This document shows positions 9,344-21,460 of a stretch of 28,807 bases of DNA, one piece after another (within the stretch, counting starts at the first letter, position 1; each line of letters opens with the position of its first letter). The notes under the pieces were generated by a model. It was not told where the DNA came from. It was given only the letters and a program-made list of their open reading frames with translations, and searched no databases. The DNA comes from Podila epigama (Eukaryota > Mortierellomycota > Mortierellomycetes > Mortierellales > Mortierellaceae). The stretch spans positions 1 through 28,807 of the forward strand of contig JAAAVE010000002.1 in the NCBI GenBank assembly GCA_015679605.1. The letters are read 5' to 3'. The translations under genes were made by a program, and so were the position numbers.

Positions 9344-12300
9344 ATGAACACCAACACATCTTCCAGCCAGATATCCACGAACTATGAAAATGGCCCATCA
9401 TCACAGTCTGCACCAACAGGGCCTCCGTCCACCGCGACAAAGATTCTTTACCACCATACCGACCACTTTTCAAAGCGTGAGTTCTTGATCGACCCGGCCT
9501 TCTTCCCTAATGTCCAACCCAACGACCTCTTTGAGATCTACGATCCAGCATTGCCGAAAGAGTCGACCAAAAGACTCATCATCCAATGGACTGGACCAGA
9601 CACTCAGCTCAAACACCCTGTCCAGGTGCGTATCGTCGTGAGATAGGACAGGTGCAACTGTGTTGAAGCGATATGCTACTCTGCCATACCATGGTTCTAA
9701 CAGCAAGCGCATCCATTCGCGTGACTGTAGGTCTCACTAGCTAGCAACATCGCCACAGCATTTGGGCTGTCACCACGGCAATACGTTGTCGTGCAAAAGG
9801 TACACGGATCTTTTCTTCAGCTCGGCTGTCATTATCATTTCTTACATGGGCTAATACGTTTCGCTTCAAAACACAACTCATGGTATAATAGGCAGACCCA
9901 AGTACGTATGCAGCAAAGTACGTAGAGCTTACGTTCCGGGACCAGTATGTGGGACGAAGTGATATGTGGAGACTTCGAACAAGTCTCGTAGGATCATGTG
10001 TATACGAGGCCAAAAAGATTCTATTCCTTGGGTGTATTCGCGTCCAAGTCAAAGATATTTATGTTGGCAATCAATCGGTAAGTTTGATTTTCATGTTATT
10101 ATGTACCTATATACAAGCTATAACCATAGTTTCCTAATGAAAGATATGAAAATGGGAATAGGTACCAAGTGGATACATCACATCAGACACAAGGATAATT
10201 TTTCGGTCAGAGTCTGCAAAGTACTTTATCTTCATTCAAATGTCAAGGGAGATGTGGGAGTTTGACGAGGACGGAGACATCTTTTTTGAGAGGGTCATCT
10301 TTGGCTTTCTGCCCAACCTCTTTGCTCGCTGGCGAGGAAAGAGAGACGGAAAGACAGAGCTCGATCCTCCAACAAATCACGTCGTGTCGATCGTGCTCTT
10401 TTCTCGCTTCTTTTATCAGGAGGAGGAAGAAGCCCGATTTAGGATTGATGGTTATCCGGGCGATCAGACAGGGCTTCAAAGAGATGATCAAGGCCGATAC
10501 TACCAAGATTTCTACAAAGTAGTCATCGACTGGGAGACCAGGGCAGACTGGATGACGGCCATTATCCCGCTCAAGGAGGAGGTCATGCGTTATCAACGGG
10601 ACATCTTGTTACGTCCTCATGGCCAGTACTCGATTCTTTCAGGTGAAAACTCGTTTGCCTTTGAAGGTAACGTGCTCGAGTCCATCAACCTTGCTCTAAA
10701 CTCCCTGGACAAGCACTATGTCGACCGCGATTTGCAACGGACAGGTCTCTCCATTGTTATGATCACCCCAGGCTCGGGTATGTTTGACGTCGACAAGAAG
10801 TTGCTGAGGTTGACGACGGAGCGAATGATCAGTGGAGGTATAGGTTTGGATCTGATTTGCTTGTCAAAGATCCCGGCGCACATCGTTCCACTTTTCCGAT
10901 GGAAGGGCCCTGTTGCGGATTCCAACGGATTGGCTTCCGTGGGCCAAACCACTGGGAACTCACCATCAAACCTTAGTGGCACCAACAACACTAGCTCCAA
11001 CCTCATGATCCGTTCCTCGAGCGCCTTTTCTCGACCAAACTCTAGACCGCCGTCCATCAAAGAATCTTCGGGTGAGGCGCGACCTGCTATACCATGGACT
11101 CGGGGCTACAAATCCAACACGACTAGTCCTATGCCAGAGGTACAACTCGACATGTCTGATCCACTCTATTACGACGCCCCAGTAACATTCCCTTCGTCCG
11201 CAATCAAGACTTATTACATGATGCCACACTGGGTAGACTGCATGTTCTACGTCAGCTCCCGCAAGCCCAATCCCCAAAAGTTTTATACCCGATGCAAGAT
11301 GTACGAACTACAGATGATGGGAATTATGGAGCACGAAATCTCCAGCATTTCTATCCCCTACCTCAACGAAGCCTACAACAACCAATATTCGGCACCCTTT
11401 GGCAAAAGGCTGTCATCAACGGACGCGCTTGGAACGAGAAACAGCAATTCCCGGGCCATTGATTTCGAAAAACACGACGACGACATTTTCCACGATCCAA
11501 ACTCGCTTTTGGCTGCCGAAATCAAGCAGCTCAATGTCTCTTCTCTGTCTCATGGCTCACGGGGGATGATTCGGGATGCGTTGTCGCTAGATAATTTGGA
11601 GAAATCTGGCACCCGCACCCCAAACAGCATGAGATATCTTGGTGGTTCAACACACCAGTCTATTTCAAATCACCCGAGCAAGATGACGAGCGAACTCTCG
11701 CGAAGCCTACCGAGGGCTTGGAATGCCACGATGATGACTGTGGGATCAATCCCGGAAAACCAGACGTTGAAGGACATGTCTGGTGCTCCTGGAAAAGTTT
11801 CATTCTCCCTTCAAAACTCGAATGAATTTTTAGACGAAAACCGTGCAGGTAAACCTTCAGAGAAACAGAACCGAGACGACTATGACAGTCAGAACGAGGG
11901 CACTGTATCGAGGAGGGCACAGGATGACTCTGCAGTTGAAAACTATGGCCGCAGTACGTCACAATACATTGACATCAAGCACAGGACGAGCCATATTCGC
12001 TCCAGTACGGATGACGACGTTGGGTTCTTGAGCTCGAGCACCGTCAAACCAATATTTATTGCACGCAATCATCGTAGCATGCAAGACGATGCTCCATCAG
12101 AGATTTCTGCAGCCGATTCCTGTAATACCGGCTCCCTCTCGAGCGATAAAGGCAACCGGACGTTTATTTCCAACCCGACAGGCGGTGGTGGACGCATCAT
12201 TCAGACCCGACAGCGCTCGAAGCAAACCCTTATCAACCCTTGCAATCCACCAAAGACAATCATACGGATGACCTCTCACCTGCGTCGTTGGCAGCACGCT

Positions 12301-15300
12301 TTCCCTCGCGTTCGTGCTCGGTGCTCTTCTCCAAACCTGATTCGCAGCGACGTTTACACAGATGGCTTGTCAAATACGGAGGCCTGGAGGGGCCTCATGT
12401 CCCCAGCCTCGTTACCGTTGACGACAGACTACTTTCCAACGAGGGAAGAGCTACAAGAGCTCTATTCGGAATATATCCACACAATCTCCCCGAGTGACGG
12501 ATCAAATTACAACGATAGCGACCAAGTTCGGCGAACCAAGGCGATGAACCTCAGGAAGGAGCTGATATACCATCGACTGGCCCAGGGTTTCCAACTCATT
12601 GTGGGCGGTTCACCTTCATTAAAGTCGCAAGCAGTCGGATTCAAAAACGAAACACCTGCAGCAGACAACCGGAGCCACTCCTCCATTACAGATGGATCAG
12701 CAACTTTGAGCAAAAGAGGCGGTGCCGCCGTTGCTACGGTTGCCGCGTCGTTCGCAGCCACTGGGATTCTTGCCGAAGCGGATACGACATCCAACGAATT
12801 CCCAAGCAAGGATGGTGGGTCGCCCAGTGGCGGCATGTCTGGCAACGGTACCAAAGACAAGGGCCTGTATCTGAGCATGGGTCAGCAGGTGCACCGCCTT
12901 TCGATTGACGTTGCGAATGGAAATGTCGAGGTGAAGCGGTATGAACGACGTCTTGGATACAAGCCTGAGCAAATCAAGTATCAATGCGTAGTATGGGCCA
13001 AGCAGCTTACAGGATATCAGCCTCGAGACTTGAGTTTCACGTATCCATCCCTGTCAAATTATCAATGGAACTACCTGGACAGTCTTGTTTCCGGTTACCA
13101 GGACGAGCTGACAGAAGATTTGATGTATTGGCGAGCACGATTCCTCTTGATCCCAACCGAAAACATTGCCACAAACAGTCTGACAAATGTCGTGGGAGAG
13201 CACTTGGATGAAGAAGAGTTACGCCTCGCTGGATTCCAAAAGTTTTTGGATCTCTTTCAAAAGGCACGCTTTGTGGATCCAGAGAATGACTATCCCCCTA
13301 GGAAACCAGACAATTCTGTCAAAGTGCAGTTAATCACCTGCAGTTTTGCCGCCTGGGCCCTGTCAGAGCTTTCCAAGAAAGAATTAGAGGGCAACAGCCA
13401 GTCTAGTAGTTCGTTTGTGTCGACAATAGCGGAACCCGAAAAATTGAGCAAGTCATCCAAGATACAGGTCATTGCGACAGCAATCCAGAACCCGTTGACT
13501 GGTATCAAGCTGCAGGATCGACGATGGCATCTTCGTGTGTATAACAGCGTTTTCCTGGGCAACGAAGTAGTCGATTGGTTGTTGCACAACTTTGTTGACA
13601 TTGACACGCGTGAGGAGGCGACAGAGTTTGGAAAGAAACTCTTTGACAAGGGTCTCTTCATCCACTGTCTCGGTAAGCACCACTTCATGGACGGGCACTA
13701 CTTTTATCAGTTCTCGGGAGAATATGCGCCTTCAGGGAAACAAACTCGAGGCTGGTTCAGAAACACGACACAGTCACTCACCCGACGCGATGTCGACCTC
13801 GACAAGTTGAAGCGTGATGATTCAGAGCCATCGACGGAGAAGCAAACTCGTCCTACGCTCAAGATGACCAATAGTTCAACTGGTGGCGTGGCAGCTACGC
13901 TGAGCAACACGCCTGGCGCCGCAGCGGCCACCACGGGAGCCCAATCCACAAGTGCAGTGCCATCATACCGTGAACGGATGGAGATGTTGCAGAAGATGGC
14001 ACCCCCCAAGACTGTCGATATGTCAAAGACAATAACAATTGATGTCGACCCTAACAAGAGAAGCGATCGCCGTGAAACAGCAGTGCTACACTATGACCTC
14101 GCTCACAACATCAAACATTGCTATCACTTTCAATTACACTGGCTTGGCTGCACAGCCCGATTGATCGAGGAACTACTTCAATCTTGGGGCAGGGTAGCGG
14201 ACAAGTGTGGCCTACGTTTGATTGAGGCTCCCATCAAGCAGGACTCTCAAGGCCGTGCCTTCAACCCTTTCGAGGCGCCTGTGCCCATCAAGCTTGCTCT
14301 TAGACCGCCTGCCACCAAAGGGTTCTACAAGCCATCTTCCCAGTTAGACCCACTCACTGAACCTGTGCAAGTCCCAAAGCTTCACTTTTTCACTGAGCTG
14401 GTCAAGCAGCATGGATTTATTCTTGACATGGAATCGGATGAGCTCTATCCACCTTCCCATCAGCTCAAGTACTCTTATCGCCGCGCACCTTACAAGAACA
14501 TACAATATGTCCACCGATCAGGAGTGGCATTTATCCAAATTTCATACAATGGTCCTTACGAATTCCTCTGGGTCAATAACCGATTGTTAACCTCACATTC
14601 CATAACTGCTCCAGACCGCGACCGCGGTGATTGGGATCGCTCCAAGACTGGTGGTAATAATCATGACGGAGGAACCGTCGGTGGAGGTGGCGGGGGCTCT
14701 TCCAAGGGAACATCCAATCACGTCCCTAACCCCGAGATCCTGCGACGAAAGTTTACAGCTACTTGTAACGATAAGGAAGAGTTGAACAGGATTTGGAATG
14801 AGATCTCGAGTCATCTGGAGACTGTATCTGGCATCCAGGATATTCTGGAGGATGTTCCAGATGAGAGCGTGGTCGAGAGAGAGGGCTTGGCCTGGGTGAT
14901 GCCATCACTTGCTGCACCGCGCCGGAATTCGGAGGCTCTCGCTGAGTCTGGCGCACATGACCAGCCGCCAACCTCTACTGGCGGCGGAGTCGACTCATCC
15001 GAGAGTGATAAGCTTGACGGTGACAGCAGCAAGACTAACGCGATTACCAATGTACCGACCATTCGTATCGACATGGATCCGGCTTCCCAGGAAGAAGACA
15101 GCTTGCAGGGACAACAGACACACCAGGCCCAAGTTCAAGAGACGGTTATTCCTTTGGAGTCAACGCCAGGGCCGATATCAAACGCACATTCGGCAGTCAC
15201 TCCAAACGGGGAATCAACAAAAGCTTCCTCGGCTGTAGGCAAAGCGAGTGAAGCATCAACAACGAAGTCGGCTCAAGGTATCATTCCTTCGGACCCGGCT

Positions 15301-15408
15301 CTTGACCATGCAGCTAATGTTCCTGTATCTAAGACCAAACAGGATAATAACGCATCCCAAGCAGAAAACGTTCAGTCTAATTCAGTTTCAGAGAACGTAG
15401 CTCCATAG
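9344..15408 (+). CDS. IML1: IML1/DEPDC5, subunit of the SEACIT/GATOR1 complex
   Basis: Subunit of the vacuolar/lysosomal complex that, with Npr2 and Npr3, is the GTPase-activating complex for Gtr1/RagA and turns TORC1 down when amino acids are scarce. Exons: 9344-9625, 9731-9799, 9892-10077 and one 5247-bp exon 10162-15408, giving 1927 residues (yeast Iml1 about 1584, human DEPDC5 about 1603). The N-terminal Iml1 domain (about residues 30-400) shows FGLSPRQYVVVQK, VELTFRDQYVGRSDMWRLR, and MSREMWEFDEDGD with FLPNLFARW. SLPLTTDYFP lies near residue 930, a DEP domain (RVYNSVFLGNEVVDWLL ... HFMDGHYFYQF) at about 1279-1369, and the C-terminal domain (HCYHFQLHWLGCTARLIEEL) from about 1490. A Ser/Asn-rich insert (about 410-900), a Gly run near 1687 and a Ser/Gln-rich tail from about 1770 explain the extra length. 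The ATG at 9344 has an ACC context. Confidence 0.95.
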
Positions 15409-15499
15409 TGTAGACATGTTTGATTAAAAAAAAATTGCAAAACATTCAACCACTCAGTGTGTATTTTTAAATGGCACATATTTTGAGTGAGATATTCAA

Positions 15500-18281
15500 C
15501 TATACGCGAACAAGGTCAACACGGCAACGTTCATACACACGGTGGTGCATTGTCATCGAATCCTCCTCCTCCTCATCCATCATTAACGAAGCATCTTCCA
15601 GTTCAGACGCAGACAGTGGATGGATCGTCATCTTTGCAAACATGCCTCCTGCCAAGCCTTTGCTCAGATGGTGAGGATTTAGAACCACGACCTTGTCAAC
15701 CGTCTTGATAAGTGGAAGTAGAAAAATATCATGTTAGCGAACAATATCATATAGGTAGTCGAGAGCATGACAGGGGGGGATAAATCGCATAATGAAAAAA
15801 AAGAGGACCCACCTTGGCAAACTGCTTGAGTTTACTTGGGACAATCAAGACATCTGGACAAACGCGGAGGTCCATCAATTCATACTGGTTGTAATCAATG
15901 GCGCTTTCAGGTCCAGTTGCGAGTCCTGGATATACTGGGTGGCAACTGTGACACAAAAGAGAGGTAAACGACGAGTGAGTTTATTGAAAACTGAACCACA
16001 GCAAAACAAAAACATGCAAGATACATCACTTACTGTCTCTGTAGCACCAGATGTTTGGAAAGACGAGCCATGCGATCCTTCTGTTCGGGATTTCTAGCAA
16101 CCTCATCACCACCGAGATGAAAGAGAACATCGGATGTATTAACGGCAAACACTATCTCATTGATTGTAAACTGAGCTGGGTTTGGTAAGCAATAGGTGCC
16201 CTATTTCATAAAACATATGTCATTAGTTCTACACTTCGGACAGGCGATACGCAATGCCTTGCAGATTTCAGTTAACTTCAATTACCTGAGGGAGTCCCAA
16301 GGCACGAGGATGCTCAAAACCTGGCTGTGGCATCACGATTGTCTCGTGGATGACGTCCTGTAGACTTGGCACCAGCAATATCTGCATTTCTTTAGGATAT
16401 CTTTCCTGATGTTGTGCTAACCTTGACGAAATATACTTTGAAAAGTAGGCTTCGGGAGACATGTCGATATTGCCGGACTGGATAGATGGATGCTGAGATG
16501 ATACAAAGGGACCCATCTATGGAGATATTTAAAATGCTGTTAGATGACACTTTACGTTTAACCTGACTTGACGTGATCTTTAATATCATGGGCCAGTATC
16601 GCCACTTCAAGTACCAGTAAGAGGATATCCGGCCGCTCTCGATCAACATGATCCATCAAAGCTGCAAATGGCTCAAACAGAAGGTTGTCGTTTAAAGTGT
16701 ATGGACCAGCAGCTGTAATGATTTTAACAGGTTGGCCGCCGAGTTTCCTGTACTGGAAATCCTGTAGATCCAAAGGACTTGCTTTCGCCATGGGCAATGT
16801 AGGGAGCTAAATGTGATAAAGTTTTCAATCCAATGCATGCAACAAGGTGAGTGAGAGAGAACGAGAGAGAGAGCGCGCACGATAGAGAGAAGGTCTACAC
16901 AAAAACACGCAGGGGCTCAAAGGATATACCTCATGAACGGCCGTAACGACAAAGATGGAGCCATTGGCGTTGATACCACTCAACACTACGATCTGCCCTG
17001 GAAAGAAGCTAAAGGACAGAATCTCGGACACGTCGATCCTGATACGCGATCCACCACCCAAGGTCATACTCGTCTCTAACATGAGAGACTTATCGTTCGA
17101 CTTTCCTTCATTGGCATCGGAACAAATTCTTCCAATGACTGTCACCAGGGCCTGCGACGGGTATGCTGGATTATAAAATTCTGTATCAGGATGAGCCTTC
17201 TTGTACAGTGCTGCTAACGCATCAATACGATCATCAAGTGCTAAAGAGGAGATGCAAGCGCTAAGAGTGGTGAGTCTATCAGTTTGAATAACATTTTAAC
17301 ATGGGTCAAGGCACAAAGTGGTAACGTTATGATCATACTTTCGGCCTTTTCTGTAATCTTTTCAAACATGTAGCGGTATGGCTTTACGCCCACAATCAGA
17401 TTAACCGCAGTGCGAAAGTCTGAACCAGCTTTGATCGGTGGGTCAGAACGCAAGGAAAGATGTCCATTTAGACTCTCCTCTGTCTCTGACACATTCTTTC
17501 GTTGAGCAAAGAGCTTGGAGGAAGGAGAGGGTCTGAAGACAGGGTTCAAAGAAGAATATGTTAGATGTGGATTGAGGAAAAGTATTGCAAGTCCGTTCAT
17601 TTCTCGATACAGTGATGCTCACTTACACAGGGGCTGAAACTGCTGTCCGCATCGCATTCATAGTGGGGTTCATGACGGTGGATCTATTGTTTGTTGATGA
17701 GGTGCTGTTTGTGATTGAGAACGGCATCGGTTGAGTACAGAGAACTATGTTCGCCAAGACATCCTGCTGCATTGCAACATATGATCACTTACAAGTCTGT
17801 GCCTTGATCCATATCCTTATCCAGGTCCATGGAATTAACGTTGTAATTGATTCTGCTACTTGACGGTGGAATTCTATTCTTCAACGTTGCTTTCTTCGTT
17901 GCCACAAAGTTGGAAGACGCCGAGGCAAGATTATGATGTGCCTTGTGTGTCTGCTCAACTGCCCTACGCAAATGGCCTTTGAACCCTTCTAGCTGATGGC
18001 TGGATATGGACTCTTCATCTGATGGGTTGGAGTTCATAATGTATGCCTCCCATTTTGTATGAAGTGTCTCAGGATCCATATTGTATATCCTGAGAAGGGA
18101 CAAGTCTATTGACAAAAATTCAGGTTGTTTTGCTATTAGCTCCATTCCTCATAGCGCGCTTGTTTTATGTGTTGTATATCCTGGCATCAAAAACATAGGC
18201 TCCATTACATTCTCGCAGAGCAGTGTCATTCTGAGCCAGGGTCGGCCCGAATGCAGCGATGAGCCGGTCCTTCTGATCCAT
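15500..18281 (-). CDS. POL12: DNA polymerase alpha B subunit (POL12/POLA2)
   Basis: Regulatory subunit of the DNA polymerase alpha-primase complex that starts Okazaki fragments. Ten exons, all GT-AG: 18281-18209, 18132-17793, 17683-17627, 17532-17339, 17240-16930, 16806-16615, 16516-16286, 16200-16034, 15945-15813, 15703-15500, giving 633 residues (human POLA2 598). The N-terminal helical domain starts MDQKDRLIAAFGPTLAQND; TLHTKWEAY follows, then a Ser-rich linker, AVNLIVGVKPYRYMFEK, an OB-fold stretch (FFPGQIVVLSGINANGSIFV) and the inactive phosphoesterase domain (ITAAGPYTLNDNLLFEPF, MGPFVSS, LLVPSLQDVIHE, LFHLGGDEV, CPDVLIVPSKLKQFAK, VVLNPHHLSKGLAGGMFAKM). The tail has an acidic run and ends CRVDLVRV. 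Exon 1 is inferred from frame and the family FGxxL pattern; the ATG at 18145 is the alternative. The stop is 91 bp from the IML1 stop (convergent). Confidence 0.95.
16845..16890. repeat. GAGA-rich simple sequence in POL12 intron 5
   Basis: Runs of GAGAGAGA on the plus strand, so CT repeats in the transcript, inside the 123-bp intron 16807-16929. It probably strengthens or replaces the polypyrimidine tract. Confidence 0.7.
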
Positions 18282-18508
18282 CTTTTTGCAAGGTGAGGGT
18301 TGATGAAGAGATTGGTGGCACACGAACTGAATAAAGGGAAAAGGACAACGTCCGCGTTTCGCTTCGTATCACGTGAAACAGTCTACATTTGTTTATGCTT
18401 TTCTTTTTTTTNNNNNNNNNNTTAAAACCTTTCGCCATCCTTTAATAACTCCTTGACCACACCGCTGACTATCGCAAACAATACCTTTGCTTATTTATCT
18501 CGTTCATA
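18282..18508. promoter_or_regulatory. Divergent promoter: POL12 / unrecognised gene, with assembly gap
   Basis: 227 bp between the two start codons, including ten Ns. It contains an E-box TCACGTGA at 18369-18376. It also has GTCCGCGTTTCGC at 18350-18362, whose reverse reads GCGAAACGCGGAC and so carries an ACGCG core like the MBF/MCB element plus a GCGAAA. Such cell-cycle elements are known upstream of DNA-replication genes in yeasts, so a link to POL12 is plausible but unproven. Confidence 0.4.
18412..18421. other. Assembly gap (10 N) after a poly-T run
   Basis: Ten undetermined bases follow directly on a run of T. The homopolymer probably broke the assembly. The true length of the missing DNA is unknown; the gap lies in the shared promoter region, not in a coding exon. 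Confidence 0.98.
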
Positions 18509-20669
18509 ATGGAAGCAGACCCCAAAGAGATGCAAGAGCTCTCCATCACAGAGCGTCAAGCTACAGAGGCTTCTAATGAAGAACCCGTCGAGTCTTCCAT
18601 TCCAACCCCTTCGTTCACACCTCAACCCGAGACCACGGAGCATTCGCCCTCTTCAGAAGTCGTAGACGAGGTGACATCAACCTCAACCTCGGGGGCTGCA
18701 TCTGAGCAGACCACTGAACCGTCGTCGCCGTCTACCCGCTCACAATCAAAGCCTGCCCAGGACAAAGCAACACCTCCTCCTCCACCACCACCTCCAATCA
18801 AACGCCGGCCAAGGCGTACAGGACAGCCACTCCATTTGCTACTTCAGGATTGCAGTAGACAGGTGCTTTCAAGTCTTACTCAGATGATATGCTATTTCAA
18901 GATAGTCCACCTTATGATATTGAGATTTAACACTTATTTTCTTTGCGTTTCCTACACGGGACAACCAGCACATCATTGGATCACTTTGCAAAAAGACTCC
19001 GGAAGAGATCAATGCTATTGTGATTGACAAAAAGGCACTGGCGGCTGATTTACAAGTCTATTCCAACGAGTTTGTCATCACCTCTGCTCGTGACAGGGTC
19101 ATTGGCGAGGTAGATGAGCAAGGAAAGGAGCTCCTCAAGGATGTATCACCAGAATCTGAGGTAATATTATGTTTTGCTCGCACACACTTTTGCATATTCC
19201 AAAGTGTCAAATGTGCTGAAACTTATTTTTTTATTTTTACGCGCCTCATTTAATAGGTTATCAAGAAACGGTTTGAGGACGAGAGTTCAGTCTTCAAGAG
19301 TTACGAGGATGCTATGCATGATATCCGTGTGGATCTGCATCTTGACAGTCTCAAGCCAAGGAAAGAGAATGAAGAAACCCCAGAGGCCCTTGCCCGCAAT
19401 GCCGGTAAGTGTCTCTTCATGCATGTTCGGTTCTATTCAATCCTTTTTCCCTATTCTTTACCAATGTCTCATTTTCTACTATTTGTCTTCCATGCTATTA
19501 TATTGTCACTTGAAGAACTGAATGCTGTCTTGCAGATCTGGGATACACACCATAAGCGGATTGATATTGAACCTAGACGTGCTGGACGATCGACCCAAGG
19601 CCCATATCCTACCAGAGGCGGAAGACCTGTTGGTCCTCCGTCCACAAGAGGTCCTTATCCTTACCCATCATCTCGCGGACCCCCACCTTACGGGGCTCCG
19701 TACCCGCCGCCCAGAGCGCACCATCGCGACTACAACGACCGTCCACCATACCGGGAGGATTATTACTCAGATAGAAGGGATGATTACCGCCGATCAGACT
19801 TTGACCGGATCGACCATCGTGACCATGCCATGGGTATGCGGGCACCGGGCCCAGGACCCATCAACAGACCAGACATGAGAGACCCTCGGGATTTTAGAGA
19901 TCGTCCACCACCCGCCCGTGGAGACCATCCTTATGCTGCTGGCGCACGGTTCGAAGATAGAAGGCGCGATAGGCCTGAGGGTGCCCATGTGCCTCCTCCT
20001 CGTGATAGCAGGCATGGTGGAGCTCCCTCAGGTGGATTACCGGGACATCCCTCTCTCCCTCCAAAACCTCATGTAAGCTCCTTTGACAACAACGCAGCAT
20101 CCCATGGTCACCCACAGGCGGCCAATGGCGTGTACTCACAACATTCACATCATCATCAACAACAGCATCAACAGTCACAGTACCCTTCAGCGATACCTTC
20201 AGTCGATCCCACAGCACCCCACGCAGCATATTATGCACAGCAACAGCAGCAGCATCAACAACAACACCCTCAACCACAGGCCTATCCTGGAACCATGCCT
20301 GGCCAGGTTGACTACGCTGGATATGGCTATGGTGCCTATGCGCAGGATCCCGCTGCTACGGCAGCATATTATGGAGCCCAGGGTTGGGATATGAACGGGA
20401 CTGTTGCTGCAACTGCTGCTGCTGCTGCTGCTGCCATTGCCGCCACAGCAGCTTCTGGAAGTCTACAGACAGCGCCGTTCAGTTCAAACCAACCAGGACG
20501 TCACAAGGCTGTACCTTTGCCAACCGACTTTATGTCAGGGCCGAGCGACGCACCTCGACTCTCGATGCCAGAGCCCCATCAAGTCCTTGGAAGCATTCGT
20601 GGTGTCATCATTAGAGACGCACATGGTAACATTGGACTCAGTCAGTATCAGTTTACTCAGGCGAAATAG
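18509..20669 (+). CDS. Unrecognised protein with acidic N-terminus and Pro/Arg/Gln/Ala-rich C-terminus
   Basis: Four exons joined in frame with GT-AG introns of about 100 bp: 18509-18862, 18969-19160, 19257-19404 and 19516-20669, giving 615 residues. Residues 1-105 are acidic and Ser/Thr/Pro-rich with a run of eight prolines. About 110-250 is a predicted helical region (SLCKKTPEEINAIVIDKKAL, then VIGEVDEQGKELLKDVSPE, then AELNAVLQIWDTHHKRID), the only part that looks folded. The rest is low complexity: Arg/Asp/Tyr/Pro-rich (RDDYRRSDFDRIDHRDH, PPPRDSRHGG), then His/Gln-rich, then an Ala run (eight in a row near 20415-20440). The final KPHQ-like region ends YQFTQAK. Composition resembles nuclear RNA- or chromatin-associated proteins, but no domain was recognised. 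The exon 1/2 junction is the least certain. No signal peptide or membrane segment. Confidence 0.72.
20409..20455 (+). repeat. GCT/GCN repeat coding an alanine tract
   Basis: Tandem GCT codons (eight alanines in a row) followed by an Ala/Thr-rich stretch in the unrecognised 615-residue protein. It is a trinucleotide repeat that stays in frame. Confidence 0.85.
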
Positions 20670-21460
20670 ACACAAAAACGGCATTCGTATGGATATCGAC
20701 CACACAACCACTTCGTCTTTATTCTCAACCATTTAAGCATAGACACGGACCAATACGGACTAAAAGATTCAGGTTCAAAGGAGAAACAGACGAAAATCAT
20801 GGGCAAAAGCGGCATTTTTATTATTATTTTTTTTTTTTTTGCTTTTATTTATTTTTATTATTTTCAGGATTGACCAAGGCACAGAAATATTTCAATTTTT
20901 TCTTGTTGTTCTCATTGCGATGAGTTTGCTTTGGAACGTCAGGATATGCCAGGAACATCAGAAGTCAGATACAGGGAACCATATCATGAGAATCAAGGGA
21001 ATGGAGGCGTATTCATTCATTCGGGACGTACCAAGAAAAAGAATATACAATGTCGATTGTATGATCTTCAGGATTCTTTGGTCAAGGACATTATGTCGTT
21101 ATCGCTTCCTTCCTTACCCCACCCCCTTACCCTGTCAGGATATGTCATGTCAATGGAGCAAATCTTGTGAACGGACATCAGGAATATCCAGAAGAGGATC
21201 CATGGAGTTATTGACGTTCCACTGTCTCACACATGTTTGGTGATTGAAATAAAATATGTGAATTTCTCACGCCTAAATCCGACAATGTTCTTTTTTTTTT
21301 TTTTTTTATGGGCCGTGCGTATCAAACTTGTGGTGGTGACATGGTGGAAAAGATGGTTAAACATTCCTTATGATATCGCTTTCTTTTCTTGTCAAGTCAT
21401 TCGTCCCTTGTTGATCATTCAACACATCATCTCTTTTCCTCCCTTTCCATTCATTCAGTA
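20670..21460. other. Intergenic region with poly-T runs
   Basis: 791 bp between the stop of the unrecognised gene and the start of the glucosidase, both on the plus strand. It holds T-runs at about 20827-20840 and 21290-21307 and an A/T-rich 3' flank. The last 100 bp before the glucosidase ATG is CT-rich (CATCTCTTTTCCTCCCTTTCC), a typical fungal leader. No conserved coding frame or RNA gene was seen. Confidence 0.6.

Noticed and set aside
10243-15074. Antisense open frames of 60-130 codons opposite the IML1 exon
   Set aside because: They are mirror frames of a long coding exon, have no conserved motifs and overlap conserved IML1 domains.
18145-18145. POL12 start at the ATG at 18145
   Set aside because: An in-frame stop lies just upstream, and this start lacks the FGxxL helical N-terminus that the spliced exon 18281-18209 supplies.
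19536-19560. Acceptor TTGCAG at 19536 for exon 4 of the unrecognised gene
   Set aside because: In the required phase it runs into a stop codon after about six codons; the acceptor at 19514-19515 keeps the 385-codon frame open.
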